From Betaproteobacteria bacterium UBA5216 (GTDB taxonomy: Bacteria; Pseudomonadota; Gammaproteobacteria; Burkholderiales; SG8-41), in the NCBI GenBank assembly GCA_002412495.1, contig DHVE01000012.1, forward strand, positions 522 to 64,521: a stretch of 64,000 bases of DNA, written 5' to 3'. Made by a program: the position numbers and the translations under genes. Positions 1 to 8,597 of this stretch are shown one piece after another. Numbering within the stretch: the first letter of the stretch is position 1; each line of letters begins with the position of its first letter. The notes below the pieces were generated by a model. The model was not told the DNA's origin. It searched no databases and saw only the letters and a program-made list of their open reading frames with translations.

Positions 1-24
1 AGCCAGGATCAAACTCTTCAGTTT
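1..24 (-). rRNA. rrs: 16S rRNA, 5' end only (partial)
   Basis: The reverse complement of the first 24 bases reads AAACTGAAGAGTTTGATCCT followed by GGCT, the universal 5' end of bacterial 16S rRNA. The gene runs off the left edge, so only the start is present. It is preceded in its own direction by a typical leader with a boxA and by a tRNA-fMet. Identity is certain; the exact mature 5' end is set by analogy with E. coli. Confidence 0.95.
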
Positions 25-272
25 AATCTCTGCAAAGTATTTCTCTCGCTTGACGTTATTACTGTCGTGCGAGCACTTCTGTATTCAAAACATTTACACA
101 AATTCCCGGGGTTAGCCGGTCACTTATGCTTGCCTCAAAACCTGGTGCCCACACTTATCGGCTGTATATTTTTAAAGAACCAACTTCAAGCGCCGACACA
201 ATCAAACCTGCCGCCACTTTCGAAATCCGCCGGGAACGATGCCCGACGCATTCGATTACATATCCACACATT
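25..272 (-). other. 16S rRNA leader between tRNA-fMet and 16S
   Basis: This 248-base stretch lies between the tRNA and the 16S start and holds no gene. Read on the minus strand it contains a boxA-like element and, close to the 16S start, the segment GTCAAGCGAGAGAAAT, which resembles the conserved betaproteobacterial pre-16S leader that pairs with the region downstream of 16S for RNase III processing. I see no second convincing -35/-10 pair inside it, so the 16S is probably transcribed through the tRNA. Confidence 0.7.
169..181 (-). promoter_or_regulatory. boxA antitermination element of the rRNA leader
   Basis: The minus strand reads GGTTCTTTAAAAA, close to the boxA consensus TGCTCTTTAACAA bound by NusB/NusE to prevent Rho termination in rRNA operons. 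Its place between tRNA and 16S fits the usual leader position. Confidence 0.7.
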
Positions 273-349
273 TGGTAGCGGGGATAGGATTTGAACCTAT
301 GACCTTCGGGTTATGAGCCCGACGAGCTGCCAGACTGCTCCACCCCGCG
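273..349 (-). tRNA. initiator tRNA-fMet (CAU)
   Basis: A 77-nt cloverleaf ending in an encoded CCA. The anticodon stem-loop TCGGG-CTCATAA-CCCGA carries CAU and three consecutive G-C pairs, the hallmark of initiator tRNA. The first acceptor position is C opposite T, so the 1-72 pair is unformed, another initiator feature. The T arm ATAGG-TTCAAAT-CCTAT pairs fully. It lies upstream of the 16S on the same strand, downstream of a strong promoter. Confidence 0.97.
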
Positions 350-378
350 CCAGAGATATGCATCAGTAAAGAGAATCG

Positions 379-408
379 ATTATAGCAGCTGATTTTCCAA
401 CACGTCAA
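379..408 (-). promoter_or_regulatory. sigma70-type promoter for tRNA-fMet and rRNA
   Basis: On the minus strand a TTGACG box (408-403) is followed after 18 nt by a perfect TATAAT (384-379). The predicted start falls about 20-25 nt before the tRNA at 349. It is the only near-consensus promoter seen upstream of the 16S, so it likely drives tRNA and rRNA together; a stronger rRNA promoter inside the leader cannot be excluded. Confidence 0.7.
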
Positions 409-535
409 CAACTATTTCGATTTATTTACTTAAACCAGCATATTTAATTAAGAACGACACCTTGGATATCTGGGCCAGAACCTTTTTTTCTAGCCACTGA
501 CGACTACGCGACCTGCCTGTTCCCGAGACATCACT

Positions 536-3500
536 CTAATTCGTAGCCGTCGCCAAGTCGACGGACTTCTTGTCACGACGGAAAAACTGGGTGACTCGCT
601 CCATACTTACATAGAACACCGGCGTGACGTAAAGCGTTAGGAACTGCGAAAACACCAGACCTCCCACCACCGCAATACCCAGCGGCCGACGTGTTTCTGC
701 ACCTGCTCCAAACCCCAGCGCAATCGGCAACGTCGCAAAAATGGCCGCTGCAGTGGTCATCATGATCGGACGGAATCGCACACGACAAGCCTCCACAATC
801 GCCTCTTGTGGATTCATATTATTTTCGCGTTGCATTTGCAGCGCGAAGTCGACCATCATGATCCCGTTTTTCTTAACCAGTCCTATCAGCAGTATCACCC
901 CTACGAAACTGAATATATTCAGTTCCTCACCAAACAAAATTAACGTCCCTAGCGCTCCAAACCCCGCGAAAGGAAGCGCCGTCAATATGGTAAGCGGATG
1001 CCCATAGTGCTCATACAGAATGGCCAAAATCATGTAGATCAAAAGAATCGTAACCAGCATTAATATCGGCAACGAACGAAACGCCTCTTGGAACGCCTTC
1101 GCGCTCCCGGTAAACGCTGTTGAGACACCGTCAGGCGCGACCTCGGCCGCAATGTCATTGATTGCAGTCACCGCATCGCCCACCGACACGCCAGGCGCCA
1201 GGTTAAAGGACAGCACGACACCCGGCAATTGCCCGACGTGTGCAACGGACACAGGCCCCACGCTATTATTAATCTCGGCCACGCTATTCAATGGCACCAT
1301 CGCGCCATTGGGCGCTGTGATAAACAGCGAATCCATCGCCTTAACATCCGCCTGGTACTTCCGATCAATTTCCAGCATCACGGGATATTGATCCTGCACA
1401 CCATACAACGTACTGACCTGGCGCCCCCCAAACGCGTTAAACAGGGCCTGCTCCACTTGCTGCGAACTAATGCCTAGCGCTGCTGCGCGATCCCTCAACA
1501 CGCGCACCTGCACTTCGGGATTGCGCAATTCCAGGTTACTGGACACGTCCGTTACCAGCGGCAACGCTCGTAGCCGTGCTTCCATATCCTGGCCCGGCTG
1601 ATATAGATTTCTTAAATTGGTACCTGTCATCACAAAAAGGTAATCGCTGGTGGAGAGAGTGCCGCCAATGCGTATCGCGGGTGGATTCGACAGGAACAAA
1701 CGAACGCCCTGCACGCCCCGAGTATCACGTCGTATTTGCTGTATGACCTCATCGGCGGTAGCGCCTGCCTCGCGTTTGTCACGATCCTTCAAGCGAATAA
1801 TATACCGCCCCACATTCTCTCCCAGCACGCCGCCGGTTCCCTGCCCCGCAGTTGACATTACCGCAGCTACATTCGGATTTTTTTGAATGATGTCTGAAAT
1901 CTGCTGCTGATACCGGATCATCTCGTTGAAGGTAATACCCTCGCGCGCGCGCGTATTCGCATTGATAACTCCGGTATCCTGCTTGGGAATAAAACCTTTT
2001 TGCACGATCTGGTAGAGGTAGCCCGTGGCAATCAGCATGAGCACGGAACCTATCAAGACCAGTGGCCGAATTTTCAGAGCCCAGCGCAAAGTCGTGATAT
2101 AGCCGTTACGCGCCGCATCAAACAACTGTTCCGAAACATTAAACAAGCGGCCATGCGCATGCTCATGCTTGAGGAGCAAACCGCACATCATCGGCGTAAT
2201 CGTCAACGAAACGATACCGGAGATAATGACCGAAATACCCACGGTCACGGCAAATTCCCGGAACAGCCGCCCCACCATACCCTCCATGAACAAAATGGGG
2301 AGAAACACCGCCGACAGCGAAATCGTCATGGTCATCACGGTCGAACCAATTTCTTTCGCGCCTTCCAATGCCGCGGTTTTTCGATCCTTGCCCATTTCGA
2401 GATGGCGCGTAATGTTTTCCAGCACCACAATCGCATCGTCCACCACGAAGCCCACGGCCAGCGTGATAGCCATCAATGACAGGTTGTTCAGGCTGTAACC
2501 CAGCAAACTCATCACCGCAAAGGTTCCCAGAACCGAGGCTGGCAACACCAACGCCGTCACCAGCGTTGCCCTCAGATTACGCAGGAATAGTAGGATCACC
2601 CCGATTACCAGCACGATGGACAGCACCAGCGTGAAATTCACCTCATGGATCGAGTCACGAATGAATTCCGACCGATCCACCAAGACTTCGAGGTTTGCGC
2701 CAGCAGGCATTTCCTTGCGAATATCCGGCAACATCTCTTTCAGCTTGCTAACGACTTCCACCGTATTTGAACCAGGCTGCCGGTAGACCGCCATAATCAA
2801 AGCGCGCTCGCCATTAAACCAGCTGCGTATCTTTTCAAACTCAACACTGTCCACCGCCTTGCCTACATCGGACAAGCGCACCGGCATGCCATCCTTATAA
2901 GCGATAATCAGCGGGTTGAAGTCATCTGCATTTTGAAACTTGCCCTGCGATTTGACAGTGTAATTGCGCGCTGCACCCTGCAAGGTCCCCGATGGAATAT
3001 TGGAGTTCGCGCCTTGAATTGCCTGCACTACTTTTTCAATTCCCAAGCCACGGCGTGACAGAGCGTTTGGATCCACAAAAACACGCACCGCATACTTTTG
3101 CGAGCCGAACACCTGCACTTGCGCCACGCCGCTAATGGTCGAAAAGCGCTGCGCGATGTTGACATCCGCGAACATGTCCAGCTTGGACATGGGCACCTGT
3201 TTGGACGAAACACCAAGGATCAGCACGGGTGCATCCGCGGGATTGAGTTTACGCAACGTTGGAGGCTCGGGCATTTCCGCTGGCAGCCTGCGTATCGCCT
3301 GGGAAATCGCGGTTTGCACATCCTGAGTCGCCGAATCAATATCCCGAGACAATGCAAAGGTGAGCGTAATACGCGTATTCCCTGTCGTCGAGGAGGACGT
3401 CATTTCCTCTACACCCGCGATACGACTGAATTCGCGTTCCAGCGGCAGTGCCACGGTGTTACCAACAATTTCCGGACTAGCGCCAGGCAAGCGCGCGGTC

Positions 3501-3640
3501 ACATTAATCGTCGGGAAATCCACGTTCGGTAGATCATTAATAGGCAGCGTGGTAAATCCCAACCAACCAAAAAACAGTATGCCCATAAACAGCACACTGG
3601 TGGCGATTGGACGATCAATGAAAATCCGCGAGATATTCAT
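536..3640 (-). CDS. RND multidrug efflux pump, inner-membrane subunit (MdtB/MdtC/AcrB type)
   Basis: A 1034-residue HAE1-family RND permease of full length. It would pump hydrophobic or amphiphilic compounds out using the proton gradient, in a tripartite complex with the adaptor and TolC-like protein encoded just upstream. The N-terminal helix is followed by a large periplasmic domain, then TM segments from about residue 335. The proton-relay aspartates are present in GFVVDDAIVV (D401, D402) and the partner lysine in GLVKKNG near residue 930. The ATG has a good AGGAG ribosome site. It is the last gene of a three-gene operon. The opening residues resemble MdtB/MdtC more than AcrB; the substrate is unknown. 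Confidence 0.95.
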   Translation of the reverse strand: MNISRIFIDRPIATSVLFMGILFFGWLGFTTLPINDLPNVDFPTINVTARLPGASPEIVGNTVALPLEREFSRIAGVEEMTSSSTTGNTRITLTFALSRDIDSATQDVQTAISQAIRRLPAEMPEPPTLRKLNPADAPVLILGVSSKQVPMSKLDMFADVNIAQRFSTISGVAQVQVFGSQKYAVRVFVDPNALSRRGLGIEKVVQAIQGANSNIPSGTLQGAARNYTVKSQGKFQNADDFNPLIIAYKDGMPVRLSDVGKAVDSVEFEKIRSWFNGERALIMAVYRQPGSNTVEVVSKLKEMLPDIRKEMPAGANLEVLVDRSEFIRDSIHEVNFTLVLSIVLVIGVILLFLRNLRATLVTALVLPASVLGTFAVMSLLGYSLNNLSLMAITLAVGFVVDDAIVVLENITRHLEMGKDRKTAALEGAKEIGSTVMTMTISLSAVFLPILFMEGMVGRLFREFAVTVGISVIISGIVSLTITPMMCGLLLKHEHAHGRLFNVSEQLFDAARNGYITTLRWALKIRPLVLIGSVLMLIATGYLYQIVQKGFIPKQDTGVINANTRAREGITFNEMIRYQQQISDIIQKNPNVAAVMSTAGQGTGGVLGENVGRYIIRLKDRDKREAGATADEVIQQIRRDTRGVQGVRLFLSNPPAIRIGGTLSTSDYLFVMTGTNLRNLYQPGQDMEARLRALPLVTDVSSNLELRNPEVQVRVLRDRAAALGISSQQVEQALFNAFGGRQVSTLYGVQDQYPVMLEIDRKYQADVKAMDSLFITAPNGAMVPLNSVAEINNSVGPVSVAHVGQLPGVVLSFNLAPGVSVGDAVTAINDIAAEVAPDGVSTAFTGSAKAFQEAFRSLPILMLVTILLIYMILAILYEHYGHPLTILTALPFAGFGALGTLILFGEELNIFSFVGVILLIGLVKKNGIMMVDFALQMQRENNMNPQEAIVEACRVRFRPIMMTTAAAIFATLPIALGFGAGAETRRPLGIAVVGGLVFSQFLTLYVTPVFYVSMERVTQFFRRDKKSVDLATATN

Positions 3641-3680
3641 GCGCTTACTCCTTCCTTATACGTTCCGACGCAGTAGACCA

Positions 3681-5006
3681 CTAACCCTTGGCTTTCCCGG
3701 ACTTTGCTTCGTCTTTGCCTTCACCACCACGCTCCGCTTCTTTCGCGGCATCACCAGCACCATCCCCCTTACCGCCTTTGCCACCACCTTTGCTGCCCCC
3801 ACCTTTACTTCCAGCACCGCCACCCAAGGTCACCTGTGACCCATTGGTTAGCGTCGGCGGCACCTCAATGACCAGTTGCTCGTCTCCCGACAGCCCCTTG
3901 GACACAACCACCTCGCGGCCGATCTGGCGGTCGACCGTGACATATTGCAGACGTGCACGCCCTTCCTTGACGACGTAGACAAACGGCCCTTCCTGACCGG
4001 GCTGAATTGCGCTTTCGGGAATCGTAACCGCGTCATCCTCGACACGCAGAACGATACGGCCAGACACAAATTGGCCGGGCCACAACTCTTCCTTTTCATT
4101 CTTGACGCGCGCCTTTACCAATATCGTGCCAGTCGTTGGATTCACCGCATTGTCAATAAACACCAACGTGCCCGTGGCTATCAGCGGTCCGCCGCCGCTT
4201 GGAGAAATCTCAACTTTCAATTCCTTCTTCCCAAACACTGCCCGTATATCATCAAGGCTGCGCTGCGGAATGCTCAATGCCACCATGATGGGCTTGGTAC
4301 TATTGATGGTCACCATGGGTGCCGACGCGGCGGCCGCGAACAGCAAATTGCCTGCCTTGACCGTTAGTCCGCCCGTCCGTCCGGATATGGGTGCTGTAAG
4401 CTGGGCATACGATAATTGCGTCTTCGCGGCATCGACCAGCGCCGAATTCGCCGCCACCGTGGCCTCCAGCGCCTTAGCCTGCGTGGCAGCCACATCGTAC
4501 TCCTGACGCGAGATATACTCTTTATCGGCCAACGGACGCAACCGCGCTTCCTGCGCACGTGCTTGTTCCAATTGCGCCTTGTCTCGCAGCACCGCTGCCT
4601 GCGTTTGCGCGACCGAAGCCTGCATGGGGCGCGAATCAATGGTAAACAACACCTGCCCCTGCCTTACGTAGTCGCCTTCCTTGAAATTGACCGACGTCAA
4701 GGTACCGTTGATCTGGGTTCTGACCGCAACCGAGTGCTCGGACTCCACGCTACCCACGGCATCAATAACCACTGGCATCGGCTGCCGCTTGGCATTTGCC
4801 GTGCGAACGATCACCGGACCGCCCCCCTTGCCTTTGCCCTTGGCCTGCTTGCCTGACGCGGTCTTGCCTTGCCCATCCTTACCCTGCTGCGCAACCACAT
4901 TGCCTTTATCGGCGCCGGTGCCCGAAGATTTCTGCCAAAACCAGTACCCGCCGCCCGCCAGAGCCGCGATCACGCCAAACGTTCCCACCATCGACAATCG
5001 ATTCAT
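3681..5006 (-). CDS. RND efflux periplasmic adaptor (membrane fusion protein)
   Basis: A 441-residue HlyD/AcrA/MdtA-type adaptor linking the RND pump to the outer-membrane channel. An N-terminal membrane anchor (about residues 5-24) is followed by a Gly/Lys-rich linker, lipoyl halves around VNFKEGDYVRQGQVLF and APISGRTGGLTVKAGNLL, an alpha-hairpin, and beta-barrel domains. The last roughly 50 residues are an unusual low-complexity tail of Gly, Lys, Ser, Asp and Glu. The start codon directly follows the stop of the TolC-like gene with no gap, implying translational coupling, and the pump gene follows 40 nt downstream. Family assignment is secure; the tail has no evident function. Confidence 0.93.
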   Translation of the reverse strand: MNRLSMVGTFGVIAALAGGGYWFWQKSSGTGADKGNVVAQQGKDGQGKTASGKQAKGKGKGGGPVIVRTANAKRQPMPVVIDAVGSVESEHSVAVRTQINGTLTSVNFKEGDYVRQGQVLFTIDSRPMQASVAQTQAAVLRDKAQLEQARAQEARLRPLADKEYISRQEYDVAATQAKALEATVAANSALVDAAKTQLSYAQLTAPISGRTGGLTVKAGNLLFAAAASAPMVTINSTKPIMVALSIPQRSLDDIRAVFGKKELKVEISPSGGGPLIATGTLVFIDNAVNPTTGTILVKARVKNEKEELWPGQFVSGRIVLRVEDDAVTIPESAIQPGQEGPFVYVVKEGRARLQYVTVDRQIGREVVVSKGLSGDEQLVIEVPPTLTNGSQVTLGGGAGSKGGGSKGGGKGGKGDGAGDAAKEAERGGEGKDEAKSGKAKG

Positions 5007-6497
5007 TTATTTGCTCTCGGATTTCGTTGCCATCAAATCATTTGCGCCCACCGCAAGGTGCAGCCGGGCAAGCACGGTATACCAGTCCAGATACGACTGA
5101 ATTCGTTGCGTCCGCGCATTGGATTCATCTTGCTGCGCGGTAATCAGATCCAGAATGGTGCCGAAACCGCTCTGATAACGGGCCAACGTTGCTTGCGCCG
5201 TTTGTTCCGCCGATTTCACCAGCGCTTCCGTACTCTTGATGCTGCCGGACACCGTCTGCAAGTCGTAGTAAGACTGCCAAACCTCCAATTGCGTTTGCCG
5301 GAATACGGCATCGCGCGCCGCTTCCGCCTGCTGGGCCGCAATCTCTGCCTGCCTAACCGTATAGGTGTCCTTGAAGCCCGAAAATATCGGAATTCTGATA
5401 TTGAGTGTTGTAGAGTACGCGTGTGTGGCGGGCCGGTCGGGATCATGCAGGAAACCAGACTTGGCCCAATTGCTAACGGCGTACTGCCCATTGATTTCAA
5501 TCGACGGCAATCCTGCCTTGGAAGCAGCAAGAGCGGAAGCCCGCGTGGCACGCACCTGCGATTCCGCCGCCACCAAGTCGGGGCGTATCAATTTAGCCCG
5601 CTCAAGATAATCGTTGATCGCACTAACCGCTTGGGTGGTCTGCGGTGGCGCCGTGAGCGTCTGCACGCGTACGGAGCTCCGAATCGGCAGTCCGACCACC
5701 GTCGACAATTGTCCACGCGCTTTTTCGAATTCTCCACGGCTGCGCGTCAAAGTCAGCTGCGCTTGTGCAACCTGCGTCTCCGTGCGATATACGTCCGCCA
5801 CGGTTGCCAAGCCGGACTCGCGCCGCCGGCGAGCGGCGTCCAGCGCCGTTTCCACATTTTTCAGCGATTGTTCGTTTACACGAACCAGTGCCTCAATACC
5901 GATCAACTGATAGTAAGCCTGTTCCACCTGAAAAATAACTTCCTGCAACACCCGGTTTTGCGCGAGATTGGCCGCCAATAATCGATATTCCGCTGCATCC
6001 ACTCTGGCATCCAAACCGCCAAAATCGTAAATAACGTAGTTAAAGCTGATCTGGGGGCCCCAACGGTTTAACCAGATCACGTTATTAGTCGGGTTCGTAC
6101 TTGATATCGGACGCGCACGCTGCACCTGATAGGCGCCCTGCACTTGGGGCAGTCCGTCGCCCAATGTCACGCCCAAGCTGGCCGCTGCCGCGCGCGCGGC
6201 GAACCAAGCCTGACGCGTACGCGCATTATTCCGCAATGCGAATTCGGTCAACTCCGGCAATGTCAGCGCTTTGTCGGCGGGCAATGCCTCGGAGTCCGCT
6301 TCGAAGGTCACCGATGGCAGCGGTGCCGATGACTCCCACCGCTTGTCGTGAGAAGGCGAAGTCTTCCGCTCTACATTGTAGGGATCCTTAATCCACCGAA
6401 CGACATCGCCCACTCCTTCTGCATAAGCGCCCGTCCCCGCCACCACCAACGCGACACCCAAACCGGCAGCCGCGCTCCATCCTCCAAAGTGCATCAT
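5007..6497 (-). CDS. TolC-family outer-membrane efflux protein
   Basis: A 496-residue outer-membrane factor, first gene of the efflux operon. A signal peptide with a likely cleavage after AYA (about residue 26) is followed by two repeats of coiled-coil helices and beta strands typical of the OEP family: ELTEFALRNNARTRQAW opens the first and RPDLVAAESQVRATRASALA belongs to the second. It would form the trimeric channel docking to the adaptor encoded immediately downstream. Two in-frame ATGs stand at the start (6497 and 6494) without a strong ribosome site, so the exact start is uncertain by one codon. Confidence 0.92.
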   Translation of the reverse strand: MMHFGGWSAAAGLGVALVVAGTGAYAEGVGDVVRWIKDPYNVERKTSPSHDKRWESSAPLPSVTFEADSEALPADKALTLPELTEFALRNNARTRQAWFAARAAAASLGVTLGDGLPQVQGAYQVQRARPISSTNPTNNVIWLNRWGPQISFNYVIYDFGGLDARVDAAEYRLLAANLAQNRVLQEVIFQVEQAYYQLIGIEALVRVNEQSLKNVETALDAARRRRESGLATVADVYRTETQVAQAQLTLTRSRGEFEKARGQLSTVVGLPIRSSVRVQTLTAPPQTTQAVSAINDYLERAKLIRPDLVAAESQVRATRASALAASKAGLPSIEINGQYAVSNWAKSGFLHDPDRPATHAYSTTLNIRIPIFSGFKDTYTVRQAEIAAQQAEAARDAVFRQTQLEVWQSYYDLQTVSGSIKSTEALVKSAEQTAQATLARYQSGFGTILDLITAQQDESNARTQRIQSYLDWYTVLARLHLAVGANDLMATKSESK

Positions 6498-6938
6498 GTC
6501 TGGTTCTTACCCCGCCGAAGCGAACTTTATAGTTGATCTTTAAACAAGAAATAATAGCATCAAACCCTTGAATCAAGGCGGGATTTGCTGTAACACCCTA
6601 GCAGTTACATTGCTGCATCGCCGCAATCCCGCCCAGCCGATAAGCCTCGCAAGAATATGGCTTATCAATCAATAAAGTAACTTGGAATCGACCAGCCCCA
6701 TGGCGATCCATGAATATGGAAAATCCGCGTCATACCGTCAGCATAGCGCGACACTACAGCATCATTATTTACGCATAGCGGACTAATTCGCTTGCCTCCC
6801 GAATTCGGGTTATCGCGTTTAGCATACTTACGCGGCTGTGTTTGCGCCCATCCTCCCGTCACACTCCCGCCACGCAAATATTATCGGCAGCCAATGGCCT
6901 TGCGTAATTCGAGATTGTATAGGCGTAACATTGCGCCC
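6498..6938. other. Intergenic region upstream of efflux operon and hydrolase, with nested inverted repeat
   Basis: A 441-base gap between two divergent genes with no convincing coding frame. It holds a nested inverted repeat: GGCGGGATTTGC (6577-6588) pairs with GCAATCCCGCC (6623-6633), and inside it TGTAAC (6590-6595) pairs with GTTACA (6604-6609). The inner arms could be an operator for a regulator of the efflux operon, or the whole could be a repeat element. No regulator gene lies next to it. Confidence 0.4.
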
Positions 6939-7733
6939 ATGCCCATCACACACATTCACGGCGCCAGCGTCGAATACGAACAAGCGGGCGCTGGCCCAGA
7001 CCTTCTGCTCATGCACTCGCTGTTAACCGATATGACGGTATTTGACCGGACATGGCCAGCGCTGTCGCAAACGTTTCGAGTAACCCGCATCAATCTGCCC
7101 GGCTATGGCCAGTCGATGCCGCGCCTGCTCACCAGTGTCGCAGACTACGCGGACCATGTCGGCGCCGTGCGGGATGCGCTGAAACTGCCTCCGGAAACCC
7201 ACGTTTTCGGCAACGGTTTTGGCGCCTTCGTCGCGCTCATGCTGGCCATACGCCACGGCAAGCGATTTAAGCGTCTGATCGTCGCCGACGTCGTGGCGGC
7301 ATTTCCGGAACCCGCACGCACGCCCTTCCGCATGATGTCCGAGAAAGTCACTACCCTTGGCATGAACGCAGTGCTCGAAGCCGCCATCGGCCGCATGTTT
7401 CCCCCGGCGTTCCAATCCGCCCGCCCCGACGAGGTGGCAATGCGTAAATTCGCGTTGTCGCGCGTGGATGCCGGGTGCTTCAGCCGCGCCTGCCTTGCGC
7501 TGGCCGCGCTCGATACCACCACTCAATTGCGCGCCATTGCCAACCCCACGCTGGTCATGTGCGGCGCGCTCGATCTGACCACGCCGCCCGCACTCGCGCG
7601 AGCCTTAGCGCGCGAAATTCCCGACGCCGCCTACCGCGAAATCGCGGACTGCGGACATTGCCCGATGGTCGAACAACCGGCGGCATTGGTAAACGGGATT
7701 GTCGCGTTTCTCAACTCGCCCAAAAAACCATAG
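6939..7733 (+). CDS. alpha/beta hydrolase-fold protein with Gly in place of the nucleophile
   Basis: 264 residues when started at the ATG at 6939; an upstream frame is open but unlike the family. The fold is recognisable from LLLMHSLLTDMTVFD, resembling enol-lactonase or related hydrolases, and from the late acid and histidine in CGALDLTTPP (D212) and CGHCPMVEQP (H240). The nucleophile elbow, normally G-x-S-x-G, reads GNGFG at 91-95, so residue 93 is Gly (codon GGT, one base from AGT Ser). It is therefore probably not a normal serine hydrolase. It ends 24 nt before the AAA+ gene and may be co-transcribed with it. Confidence 0.8.
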   Translation: MPITHIHGASVEYEQAGAGPDLLLMHSLLTDMTVFDRTWPALSQTFRVTRINLPGYGQSMPRLLTSVADYADHVGAVRDALKLPPETHVFGNGFGAFVALMLAIRHGKRFKRLIVADVVAAFPEPARTPFRMMSEKVTTLGMNAVLEAAIGRMFPPAFQSARPDEVAMRKFALSRVDAGCFSRACLALAALDTTTQLRAIANPTLVMCGALDLTTPPALARALAREIPDAAYREIADCGHCPMVEQPAALVNGIVAFLNSPKKP

Positions 7734-7759
7734 CTAATTGTTTTTATTGATATTTTTAT
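7733..7759 (-). repeat. Dispersed AT-rich motif, copy 1
   Basis: On the minus strand AATAAAAACAATTAGC; on the plus strand TTGTTTTTATTGATATTT abuts the ATG of the AAA+ gene. It shares the TAAAAACA core and following TTA/CTA box with eleven other copies in this window. Confidence 0.6.
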
Positions 7760-8591
7760 GAAAAAATTCATCGGGGCCGTATCGGCTGCCGTGCTACAAC
7801 CCGAAGCCCGCCTCATTGAGCGCGAACCGTATTACGAGCCTATCGGCGACGAAATCGCCTTGTTCGAGGCAGCCTACGCCAGTCAGATTCCGCTGTTGCT
7901 GAAAGGCCCCACCGGCTGCGGCAAAACGCGCTTTATGGAATACATCGCATGGAAACTCCAGCGCCCACTGATTACCGTGTCGTGCCACGACGATTTGACC
8001 GCCAGCGATCTGGTGGGCCGTTATCTCATCACCAACAACGAGACCGTGTGGATCGACGGCCCGCTGGCCCATGCGGTGCGCATCGGTGGCATTTGTTATC
8101 TCGACGAAATCGTTGAAGCCCGCAAAGACACCACCGTCGTCATCCATCCGCTGGCCGATGACCGCCGCGTCCTGCCCATGGAAAAACACGGCGAACTGCT
8201 GCGCGCGCCCAAAGAATTCGTGCTGGCCATGTCGTACAACCCAGGCTACCAGAGCGTGCTGAAAGAACTCAAACAAAGCACGCGCCAGCGTTTTATCGCC
8301 ATCGAATTTAATTACCCGTCCGATGCGCTCGAGACAAGAATCGTCATCACCGAATCCGGACTGGACTTGGCCAACACCGCCCGGCTGTTAAAGCTCGCGC
8401 ACATGACGCGCAACCTCAAAGGCAACGGCTTGGACGAAGGCGCTTCCACGCGGCTGCTGGTACACGCCGCAAAACTCATGCGGCGCGGCATCGCGCCACG
8501 CGCGGCTTGTCGCGGCGCCATCGCCGAAGCGCTCACCGACGACGCGGAAATGCTGCGTGCCATAGATGAACTGGCTTCGTCGATTTTCTGA
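7758..8591 (+). CDS. MoxR-type AAA+ ATPase, CbbQ/NirQ/NorQ family
   Basis: A 277-residue AAA+ ATPase. Walker A GPTGCGKT is at 50-57, Walker B CYLDEI at 113-118, and the sensor-1 Asn lies in MSYNPGYQ near 161. The C-terminal part matches the CbbQ/NirQ/NorQ extension. These ATPases work with a VWA-domain partner to remodel or activate a metalloenzyme, such as RuBisCO (CbbQO) or nitric oxide reductase (NorQD). The next gene is that partner, about 6 nt away. Neither RuBisCO nor NO reductase genes are present here, so the client is unknown. Confidence 0.92.
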   Translation: MKKFIGAVSAAVLQPEARLIEREPYYEPIGDEIALFEAAYASQIPLLLKGPTGCGKTRFMEYIAWKLQRPLITVSCHDDLTASDLVGRYLITNNETVWIDGPLAHAVRIGGICYLDEIVEARKDTTVVIHPLADDRRVLPMEKHGELLRAPKEFVLAMSYNPGYQSVLKELKQSTRQRFIAIEFNYPSDALETRIVITESGLDLANTARLLKLAHMTRNLKGNGLDEGASTRLLVHAAKLMRRGIAPRAACRGAIAEALTDDAEMLRAIDELASSIF

Positions 8592-8597
8592 TTGGTC

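Noticed and set aside
4869..5981. 370-codon open frame on the plus strand
   Set aside because: It lies antisense to the adaptor and TolC-like genes and has no domain features; GC-rich codon bias opens such frames.
6530..6560. Thirteenth copy of the AT-rich motif upstream of the TolC-like gene
   Set aside because: It has CTTTAAACAAG but not the full TAAAAACA core or the GTTA/CTTA box at the right spacing.
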